From positions 1 to 13,905 of the forward strand of contig JAZRWH010000194.1 of the NCBI GenBank assembly GCA_045599585.1: 13,905 nucleotides of DNA, read 5' to 3'. The stretch is from RGIG464 sp045599585 (GTDB lineage: Bacteria > Myxococcota_A > Bradymonadia > UBA4248). The notes beneath the pieces were generated by a model that worked only from the letters and a program-made list of their open reading frames with translations, made no database searches and was not told the origin of the DNA. A program made the position numbers and the translations under genes. Shown here one piece after another: positions 7,471-13,558 of the stretch. Position 1 is the stretch's first letter. Every line of letters starts with the position of its first letter.

Positions 7471-8025
7471 ATGCCTGATTTTTCCAAAGTTTCCATTCCC
7501 GGTAATGGTAAGCTCTACGCTCGATTCGAAACTTCCATGGGCGACATCGTTTGTGAGCTTTTCGAAGATATCGTTCCCAATACCGTCAAAAACTTCGTCG
7601 GCCTCGCTACTGGCCAGATCGAATTCAAAGATGCTCATACCGGCGAAATGGTTGCTCGTCCTTTCTATGATGGCATTATCTTCCATCGCGTTATCCCCGA
7701 TTTCATGATCCAGTGCGGTTGCCCCCTCGGTACCGGTACGGGCGGCCCCGGCTATAACTTCCGCGATGAATTTAGCCCCAAACTTCGTCACAATGCCGGC
7801 GGTATGCTCTCTATGGCAAATGCTGGCCCTAATACCAATGGCTCCCAGTTCTTCATTACCGAAGTCGCTACGCCATGGCTCGATAACCACCACTCCATCT
7901 TCGGTAAAATTATCGACAAAGATGGCCTCGATCTCGTCAAAAAAATCGCTCGCGTCCGCCGCGATCACCGCGATAAACCCCTCGAGCCCGTCATCCTCAA
8001 TCACGTGATGATCTATCGTGCGTAA
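7471..8025 (+). CDS. cyclophilin-type peptidyl-prolyl cis-trans isomerase
   Basis: 184 residues, a single cyclophilin domain with no signal peptide, so cytoplasmic. It catalyses cis-trans isomerisation of peptide bonds before proline. Active-site residues known from human cyclophilin A are present: R73, F78 and Q81 in FHRVIPDFMIQ (71-81), Q126 and F128 in GSQFFIT, and W136, L137 and H141 in WLDNHHSIFG. The MANAGPNTNGSQFF signature is intact, so it should be active. AAGGAG overlaps the upstream stop (7458-7463), 7-8 bases before the ATG, so it is the last gene of the operon. Repeat copy 2 and a strong terminator follow. I cannot tell which bacterial cyclophilin subtype (ppiA/ppiB-like) it is, so no symbol is given. 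Confidence 0.95.
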   Translation: MPDFSKVSIPGNGKLYARFETSMGDIVCELFEDIVPNTVKNFVGLATGQIEFKDAHTGEMVARPFYDGIIFHRVIPDFMIQCGCPLGTGTGGPGYNFRDEFSPKLRHNAGGMLSMANAGPNTNGSQFFITEVATPWLDNHHSIFGKIIDKDGLDLVKKIARVRRDHRDKPLEPVILNHVMIYRA

Positions 8026-8058
8026 TCCTTCCGTCGCTTGAATCTTGGGTCGTGCTTG

Positions 8059-8118
8059 AGAAGGGGAAGGCCTTCCCCTGAGCGGCTATTTGCTGGCAAA
8101 TACGCCGCTACCCCTTCT
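8059..8118 (+). repeat. structured intergenic element, copy 2 (after cyclophilin)
   Basis: The perfect palindrome AGGGGAAGGCCTTCCCCT (8062-8079) forms hairpin one. TGAGCGGC follows, and AGCGGC (8081-8086) pairs with GCCGCT (8104-8109). TATTTG (8087-8092) pairs with CAAATA (8097-8102) around CTGG, with C8103 unpaired. On the right, CCCCTTCT (8111-8118) is perfectly complementary to AGAAGGGG (8059-8066). The left G-tract can therefore pair either with the middle C-tract or with the right one. The element begins 33 bases after the cyclophilin stop. Confidence 0.9.
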
Positions 8119-8168
8119 TGCCTGCGGCGCTTCTATTCCCCCACGATTCGATGATTGAAATAATAATT

Positions 8169-8200
8169 GCAGCCGCTTTCGCGGCTGCTTTTGTTTTGTC
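8169..8200 (+). terminator. intrinsic terminator of the PEGA-TPR-cyclophilin operon
   Basis: GCAGCCGC (8169-8176), loop TTTC, GCGGCTGC (8181-8188), then TTTTGTTTTGTC: a perfect 8-bp GC-rich stem with a T-rich tail, about 145 bases after the cyclophilin stop. This is a clear Rho-independent terminator and lies after repeat copy 2, showing that copy 2 is transcribed but is not itself the terminator. Confidence 0.9.
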
Positions 8201-8457
8201 TTACCATTCGCTTATGTAAATATATATTTGTGCTACAAATTGCATAAAATTAATTATATTATGATAGATCGGCGTTAGCCTTAAATATACATCGATGGCT
8301 TTGTATAATCATCGCTCCGTATATATCTGTGATAGTCTGCTGCCTTATGTTGATCGAGTGCTCAAAATAATACGTGGCTCATCTTGGTTAATCCAATTTG
8401 ATAATACGTGTTTGACACTTATATTGCAAACCATTCATCATATAAATACGACTTCTC
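8201..8457 (+). other. AT-rich intergenic stretch before the HEAT-repeat gene
   Basis: This stretch holds no open frame with a credible start. It is markedly AT-rich compared with the genes. A 10-bp direct repeat ATAATACGTG occurs at 8367-8376 and 8401-8410 (34 bases apart), and TTGACA at 8412-8417 is a consensus -35, but the nearest -10-like TATAAA (8441-8446) is 23 bases away, too far for a standard promoter. The promoter of the HEAT-holB unit is presumably here but I cannot place it. Confidence 0.5.
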
Positions 8458-9804
8458 ATGAATAATAAACAAGATAAAGGGTTTAAAATCGAAGTTGTCC
8501 CCGACGCGTTTTCTATCGGACTTTTTAAAGGTACGCTCGCTTCTCGAAAACGTCTTCGTATTACAACTGCGATCTCTGTCGTCGCGCTTTGGGGCGCCTT
8601 CATGTTCATGAGCTGGTTTCTGCGTAGTTATAGCGTTTGGCCCGTTCTTAACATCTTTTTGCTCATCGCTTTGATGGGCGGCGTCATCTTTATCTCTTAC
8701 CTCGTCGCTCTTACGATCGGTGATGCTGTGTTCCCTGGCCCATGGCGAGAAAAAATGCGCCTCGGAAATAGATTCGTTCCCGAAAATATTAACGATGAAG
8801 CGGCTCTGCTTAAAAATAAATCAATTTACTTTATCCTCCTCTGGGTCGTTTCCATTTTATGCGTCCTCTTCGGGTGCGATTTCGCCTCGGGGCGCGTCGT
8901 TACGTGGTACAGTAATGTTGGAGGGGCTCTCGTTTCCCTCAAAAGTGACGATCCCGCAGACAAACGTGCATCCCTCGAAGCTTTGACAAATCCCCTCCGT
9001 ACTACGGCTTGGAATGATGAGGCCGTCCGTACTGAAATCGTTAACTGTATCGCTGATCCTCACCCCGAAGTCGCAGCCCTCGCCGCTTATGTCGCAGGTC
9101 GAGCCGAAATCGTCGAAGCCGCCGATGCGCTCATCGCAAATGTGAAAAACAAAAATCTCGATGAACATGCCCGCGCTGAAGCTGCCTCTGCGCTCGGTCG
9201 TATCAATTGGAAACCCGCGCGCGGGGCTTTGATCTCTACGCTCAATGCCTCCTTCGCCGAAAATCCCAAAAATAAAGAACTCATTCCTGCCATTCTGTAC
9301 GCTTTCTTCGATATCGAAAAAGATCAGATGGCCGTTCAGCCCGCTATGCACATGCTCGATACTTGTTTGCAGACGGAATGTAGTGACGAGATTTTACAGT
9401 ACGCTTTCTTCTATCTCAAATCTGTTAAAACTCAGCAAAGTAATGCCCTCGCTTTTAAATATATCGATAATCCTACAATTCCCGTCAAAACTAAGTGCTT
9501 AGCTGCCGATTCTCTGCGCTTTACTGCGGCTGTGAGCAATATTCCTGACCTCAAAATGCGTTACGATCGAACGCCAATTGATGATCAGTGCGATGACGTT
9601 TTCCGAAAGTATCACATGGAAGCTGCAATCCAGATGTTTGAACACGATTCTTTGCGCGCTCTGTATATTCGCGCGGTCGGAAACCATATGCGAAAAGCTG
9701 ATTACGATTGGATCTATGCTATCGGTACAGACCAAAATGAAAAACCTGAAACGCGAAAGGTTTGCGAGATCTATACCCGCGCCATGAACGAAAAGGCGAA
9801 GTAA
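8458..9804 (+). CDS. membrane protein with C-terminal HEAT repeats
   Basis: 448 residues. Three hydrophobic helices are visible at about 34-55, 60-85 and 121-141; a loop with a PGPW motif (residues 93-96) follows the second. From about 165 the protein is helical and repetitive. DPADKRASLEALTNPL, DPHPEVAALAAYVAGRAE and DEHARAEAASALGRINWKPA look like HEAT or HEAT-like repeats, probably a protein-binding surface. Helical content continues to the C-terminus without a recognisable domain. The soluble part is probably cytoplasmic but topology is not certain. No good ribosome binding site precedes ATG 8458; I keep it because the following residues look native. The stop is 3 bases before holB, so the two are probably co-transcribed. 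Function unknown. Confidence 0.8.
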   Translation: MNNKQDKGFKIEVVPDAFSIGLFKGTLASRKRLRITTAISVVALWGAFMFMSWFLRSYSVWPVLNIFLLIALMGGVIFISYLVALTIGDAVFPGPWREKMRLGNRFVPENINDEAALLKNKSIYFILLWVVSILCVLFGCDFASGRVVTWYSNVGGALVSLKSDDPADKRASLEALTNPLRTTAWNDEAVRTEIVNCIADPHPEVAALAAYVAGRAEIVEAADALIANVKNKNLDEHARAEAASALGRINWKPARGALISTLNASFAENPKNKELIPAILYAFFDIEKDQMAVQPAMHMLDTCLQTECSDEILQYAFFYLKSVKTQQSNALAFKYIDNPTIPVKTKCLAADSLRFTAAVSNIPDLKMRYDRTPIDDQCDDVFRKYHMEAAIQMFEHDSLRALYIRAVGNHMRKADYDWIYAIGTDQNEKPETRKVCEIYTRAMNEKAK

Positions 9805-9807
9805 CTT

Positions 9808-10932
9808 ATGGATCAGATCTACGGACACCTAAAAATTAAACAATCCCTCCTCCATGCTGTAAGCGTTTCAAGGCTGCATCACGCACTCATGTTCGCTGGC
9901 CCAGTCGGTGTCGGAAAATCTTCCCTCGCACTTGCGTTTATTAAAATGCTCGTTTGCGACAAAAGTAATCTCCAAAACGGAATACTCTCCTCCTGCGGAC
10001 AATGCGACTCTTGCCTCCGCATGGATTCCGCATGGTTAAAACTGGACAATAACTTCTTCTCTGATATCGATGATCCCATCTCGGGCTTCTTCGTCAAAGA
10101 AGGTTTTCCAAACTTATTTATGATCGATGAGCCTGGGACGATTATTAAGGTCGGCGCAATTCGGGCCCTGCGTAAAAAACTCTCAGAAACACCCTACATC
10201 GATCAAAAGCCGCGATTTGTACTCATCCGTGACGCCCATAAAATGCAGGACGCTTCGGCAAACGCATTGCTCAAAACCCTCGAAGAACCGAATGCTGATA
10301 CGTCGTTTATTCTAACAACATCCAAAGTTCAAAGCATTTTGCCGACGATTATTAGCCGTTGTCAGGTGGTTCGTTTTGCCCCATTCGAAACTTCCGAAGT
10401 CGAGTCTTGGCTCAAATCACGTCACCCCCAAACCCCTGACTACGAAATTGCACAATACGCAACGCTCGCTTCGGGAAGTCTCGGTGAAGCCGAAAAATTT
10501 CTCGCAAAACCCGATGCAAAAAAGAAATCTAAAGAGGATGACGACGAGGATGCAACCGATAATGGTTCCTCCGATGGACAAAGCGTGATTCAGTACTTCC
10601 AGAATATCATTCTACTCCGTAATTCCTCTGAAGCCATGACGTTGGCCGCTCAGATGAAAGGAAAAAAGTCTATTGTTGAACCACTCACACGCCTGTTGAC
10701 CATGTTTTTGCGCGATATTTTACTCAGACAATCTGCGCCTGATGCTCCCGTCATGATTCGTCATCACATCGATATCATTGATAGCTGCGCAGCACGTGCT
10801 CGCTCTAAAGATGTCATGCGCGCACTCGACAATGTTCAGGATCTCTATAACGCCTTTATGCGAAATGCGAACGAACAGATCGCCTGGGAACGCCTCTTGC
10901 TCGGCTTTTGTGGCGTCATTTACTCTAAATAA
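9808..10932 (+). CDS. holB: DNA polymerase III subunit delta-prime
   Basis: 374 residues, clamp-loader AAA+ family. Residues 24-38 give HHALMFAGPVGVGKS with an intact Walker A (31-38). A four-cysteine zinc module is present: C50, C63, C66, C69 (CGQCDSC). The region 'VGAIRALRKKLSETPYIDQKPRFVLIRDAHKMQ' leads into ANALLKTLEEP, and LPTIISRCQ is the SRC motif that supplies an arginine finger in the clamp loader. Walker B is degenerate (LIRDAHKM), as often in delta-prime, which need not hydrolyse ATP. An insertion of roughly 20 residues follows the zinc module, and a Lys/Asp-rich linker (about 227-250) precedes the C-terminal collar domain. The subunit loads the beta clamp with delta and tau/gamma. 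It lies 3 bases after the HEAT gene and has only a weak ribosome site, suggesting translational coupling. Confidence 0.92.
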   Translation: MDQIYGHLKIKQSLLHAVSVSRLHHALMFAGPVGVGKSSLALAFIKMLVCDKSNLQNGILSSCGQCDSCLRMDSAWLKLDNNFFSDIDDPISGFFVKEGFPNLFMIDEPGTIIKVGAIRALRKKLSETPYIDQKPRFVLIRDAHKMQDASANALLKTLEEPNADTSFILTTSKVQSILPTIISRCQVVRFAPFETSEVESWLKSRHPQTPDYEIAQYATLASGSLGEAEKFLAKPDAKKKSKEDDDEDATDNGSSDGQSVIQYFQNIILLRNSSEAMTLAAQMKGKKSIVEPLTRLLTMFLRDILLRQSAPDAPVMIRHHIDIIDSCAARARSKDVMRALDNVQDLYNAFMRNANEQIAWERLLLGFCGVIYSK

Positions 10933-11037
10933 AAGCATTCTGCTGCGTTTGGGCTTATACTGATACGCCTTTGGTTTGCTGCAACAGGAAAATGAAGTCT
11001 CCTCGCTGCTCAGACAAATTCTAATAATCAAATTGAC

Positions 11038-11081
11038 GCGTTTGAATATTCAAACGCATTGTTGCGACGCTTTAACGTCGC
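11038..11081 (+). repeat. tandem palindromes between holB and the TraB-family gene
   Basis: A perfect 20-bp palindrome GCGTTTGAATATTCAAACGC (11038-11057) is followed 6 bases later by GCGACG-CTTTAA-CGTCGC (11064-11081), a 6-bp stem with 6-base loop, and then CTTTGCT. They end 17 bases before the TraB-family ATG. They may be operators, a weak terminator for the holB unit, or leader hairpins. This gap (10933-11098) lacks the structured repeat found at the other unit boundaries. Confidence 0.7.
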
Positions 11082-11098
11082 CTTTGCTCTGATAAATT

Positions 11099-12397
11099 AT
11101 GAACGAACTCGATGAAAAAAAAGAATCTGTTGACCTGATCTCTTCCGATGCCGAAGCGCATGAGCTTGAGTCTCAGGATCAACAAACCGCCGACGACAAC
11201 GCTGAAACAATACAGGCTGACGAAGAACAAAAATCACATGTGACTGTCATCACGAAAGGTGATCGAACATGGCACATCGTCGGAACAGCTCACGTCAGCG
11301 ATGCAAGTCGACAGGAAGTTGAAAATCTTATCAAAACACTCAACCCCGACAACGTCTGCGTCGAACTTTGCCAGGAACGTTACGACTCTTTTAAAGACGA
11401 AAATCGTTGGGCTAAGCTCGACATCTTTCAGGTCATCAAAAAAGGAAAATTCCTCTATCTGCTCGGTAGCTTGGCCGTTGGCGCTTACCAGCGTAGAATG
11501 GGCGCTCAGCTCGGCGTTAAGCCCGGTGCTGAACTTTTGGGCGCAATCGAAGTCGCCCAAGAAAATGGCGTTCGCTTCACGCTCATCGATCGTAATATTA
11601 ATACGACGCTCAAACGCGTCTGGGCTAACCTCTCTTTTATGACAAAATGCGGTCTCCTTGGCGCAATTGTCGAATCTATGGGCGGAGGCGACGACGATAA
11701 AGGCGCAACCAGCAAAGATATCGAAGATCTCAAAAAAGATGCAAACCTCTCAAGCATGATGGATACGTTCGCCAAAGAAGTTCCGCAGGTTTACGTGCCG
11801 CTCATCGACGAACGCGATCGCTACCTCTGCGCTAAAATGCGCGAAGCCGAGGGGAAAACCATCGTCGCTGTCGTCGGCGCTGGGCACGTCAATGGCATAA
11901 AACGTTACTTCGACCAAGATATCGATACCAATGCAATCGACGTCGTTCCTCCACCTTCCATAATATGGAAACTCGTTAAGTGGATCGTTCCGATCGTCAT
12001 CATCGCTGGACTCGTTTATGGCGGTTATACCCACGGTCAGGGCGCATTTTTCGACCTTCTTCAAGCTTGGGTTATTCCAAACGCTGCTTTTTGTTTCGTT
12101 TTCGCAATTTTGGCACTCGCGCATCCATTAACAATTATTGCCTCGATCGGTGTTTCTCCCATTACTTCAACGACGCCCGTCATTGGTGCTGGTATCGTGC
12201 TCGGACTTCTCGAAGCCTGGATCCGCAAACCCACCGTCCAAGATTGCGAAAATCTCGCAAATGTTCATACGATCGGTGATTTCTACAAAAATCCAGTGAC
12301 GCACATACTCATCGTTGCCTTTTTGACAACTATCGGTTCCGCTATCGGCGCATGGGGCGGTATCGCTTGGATGATTAAAATACTTGGTTGGAACTAA
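11099..12397 (+). CDS. TraB/PrgY-family (pheromone shutdown-related) membrane protein
   Basis: 432 residues. Residues 1-45 are an acidic, probably disordered extension. Family motifs then appear in order: GTAHVS (62-67), VELCQER (88-94), GAELLGAIEVA (143-153), LIDR (162-165), LIDERDRYLC (235-244) and GAGHVNGI (260-267). The conserved His and Glu in GTAHVS and ELC resemble the metal-site motifs of the wider TraB/TIKI/EreA-type superfamily, so hydrolase activity is possible but unproven here. Residues about 287-428 hold roughly four hydrophobic helices, placing the protein in the membrane. PrgY limits pheromone activity in Enterococcus; the role in other bacteria is unclear. The start cannot be further upstream because a TAA lies in frame at 11093-11095. 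No ribosome binding site is visible before ATG 11099. Repeat copy 3 follows. Confidence 0.9.
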   Translation: MNELDEKKESVDLISSDAEAHELESQDQQTADDNAETIQADEEQKSHVTVITKGDRTWHIVGTAHVSDASRQEVENLIKTLNPDNVCVELCQERYDSFKDENRWAKLDIFQVIKKGKFLYLLGSLAVGAYQRRMGAQLGVKPGAELLGAIEVAQENGVRFTLIDRNINTTLKRVWANLSFMTKCGLLGAIVESMGGGDDDKGATSKDIEDLKKDANLSSMMDTFAKEVPQVYVPLIDERDRYLCAKMREAEGKTIVAVVGAGHVNGIKRYFDQDIDTNAIDVVPPPSIIWKLVKWIVPIVIIAGLVYGGYTHGQGAFFDLLQAWVIPNAAFCFVFAILALAHPLTIIASIGVSPITSTTPVIGAGIVLGLLEAWIRKPTVQDCENLANVHTIGDFYKNPVTHILIVAFLTTIGSAIGAWGGIAWMIKILGWN

Positions 12398-12468
12398 TAA
12401 AATATAACAAATTCTTTTATGGTTTGAATATTATATAAACAAATCAAAAAAATTATATAGTAATTTTT

Positions 12469-12528
12469 GGTGGGGGAGGCGTCCCCCTGAGCGGCTATTG
12501 GCTTTGCCAATACGCCGCTACCCCCTCC
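12469..12528 (+). repeat. structured intergenic element, copy 3 (after the TraB-family gene)
   Basis: GGGGGA-GGCG-TCCCCC (12472-12487) forms hairpin one. AGCGGC (12490-12495) pairs with GCCGCT (12514-12519); TATTGGC (12496-12502) pairs perfectly with GCCAATA (12506-12512) around TTT, and C12513 is unpaired. CCCCC (12521-12525) can alternatively pair with the left G-tract. The element begins about 71 bases after the stop, beyond a strongly AT-rich stretch (12398-12468). It has the same orientation and conserved strings as copies 1 and 2. Confidence 0.9.
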
Positions 12529-12530
12529 GC

Positions 12531-12566
12531 TTGCATAACCTTATGCGTAAGTTATAAATATTACGC
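12531..12566 (+). promoter_or_regulatory. candidate miaA promoter with two overlapping inverted repeats
   Basis: TTGCAT (12531-12536), a 16-base spacer and TATAAA (12553-12558) form a plausible sigma-70-type promoter, with a start near 12565 and a leader of about 30 bases. GCATAA-CC-TTATGC (12533-12546) is a perfect inverted repeat between the two boxes, and GCGTAA/TTACGC (12545-12550 and 12561-12566) flanks the -10. The arrangement would suit a repressor site. It rests on motifs only. Confidence 0.45.
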
Positions 12567-12595
12567 TTCGCTGAACTCTACATTCAGGAGCAAAA

Positions 12596-13558
12596 ATGAG
12601 AATTATTCAAGTCGTCGGGCCCACGGCCTGCGGTAAAACCAACTTTTCGGTCGCACTCGGCGCCGCACTCGGTGCCGAAATGCTCAATGTCGATTCGATG
12701 CAGGTCTACAAAGATTTGGCGATTGGTACCGACAAGCCAACACCAGAACAACAGGCTGAACTCCCAATTCACGGGATCGACCTCATTCCATTAGGACCGC
12801 CGCTTGATGCTGCTGCTTTTGCCGCCTACGCTGATCAAACCCTTGCCCAAATTGCCGCACGAAATAAACCAGCACTCATTTCTGGCGGTACAGGCCTCTA
12901 TCACCGAACGATTATTCACGGTATCTTACAGGCTCCCTCGCGTGATGATGCCCTCCGCGAACGTTTGCGTGCCGAACGCGATCAGCTAGGTCAACCCGCA
13001 ATGTTCGAAAAACTTCGAACAATCGATCCTGAAGCTGCCGAGAAAATTATGCCCACCGATTGGGTGCGTATTGAGCGCGCACTCGAAGTCTTTGCGCTCA
13101 CAGGACGTAAATTGAGCGAACAACAGGTCGAACACGGTTTTAAAGAAACTCGCTACGATCGCTTATGCCTCGGATGTTGGCGACCTCGTGAAGAACTTTA
13201 TGCTAAGATCGAAAAACGACTCGATGAAATGTGGGCTACGGGGATCGTTGATGAAACGCGAAAACTTCTCGACGCCGGTTTGCCTGCCGACGAATTGCCC
13301 GTAAAAGCTCTCGGTTACAAACAGGCTGCTGCTGCCCTCAATGGCGCGTGTTCGTTTGAACAGGCTCTGGAGGATGCAAAACGTGAAACGCGACGTTTCG
13401 CAAAGCGACAACTTACGTGGTTCCGCGCTGACAAAGATACCCATTGGATTAGAATGCCCCTCGATATGAACGAATTTGCCGCCGTCTGTCGCGCGTGTCG
13501 CGCTTTTTTAGATGGGCAATCCCCTGATTTTGCCGGAGTACCCATCGTACAAGAATAA
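12596..13558 (+). CDS. miaA: tRNA dimethylallyltransferase
   Basis: 320 residues, normal family length. MiaA transfers the dimethylallyl group from DMAPP to N6 of A37 in tRNAs that read codons beginning with U; MiaB then usually adds the methylthio group. The motifs are intact: P-loop GPTACGKT (8-15), NVDSMQVYKD (31-40) with the catalytic Asp at 33 in the DSxQVY motif, ISGGTGLY (95-102), RIERALEVFALTGRKLSE (158-175), KALGYKQ (237-243) and RRFAKRQLTWFR (266-277). AGGAG lies about 6 bases before the ATG. It appears to be a single-gene unit with its own candidate promoter, not linked to mutL or hfq as in some bacteria. No clear terminator follows within the window. Confidence 0.95.
   Translation: MRIIQVVGPTACGKTNFSVALGAALGAEMLNVDSMQVYKDLAIGTDKPTPEQQAELPIHGIDLIPLGPPLDAAAFAAYADQTLAQIAARNKPALISGGTGLYHRTIIHGILQAPSRDDALRERLRAERDQLGQPAMFEKLRTIDPEAAEKIMPTDWVRIERALEVFALTGRKLSEQQVEHGFKETRYDRLCLGCWRPREELYAKIEKRLDEMWATGIVDETRKLLDAGLPADELPVKALGYKQAAAALNGACSFEQALEDAKRETRRFAKRQLTWFRADKDTHWIRMPLDMNEFAAVCRACRAFLDGQSPDFAGVPIVQE

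Noticed and set aside
7381..8004. 207-codon minus-strand open frame opposite the cyclophilin gene
   Set aside because: Antisense shadow of a gene with an intact catalytic site.
8412..8446. TTGACA plus TATAAA as a promoter for the HEAT-repeat gene
   Set aside because: The spacer is 23 bases, well outside the usual 16-18.
3561..12528. The three structured elements as intrinsic terminators
   Set aside because: None is followed by a T-run, and after copy 2 a separate classic terminator (8169-8200) does that job.
3561..12528. The three structured elements as integron attC sites or a CRISPR array
   Set aside because: They lack the GTTRRRY/RYYYAAC core sites, are kilobases apart between housekeeping genes, and have no spacer-repeat periodicity.
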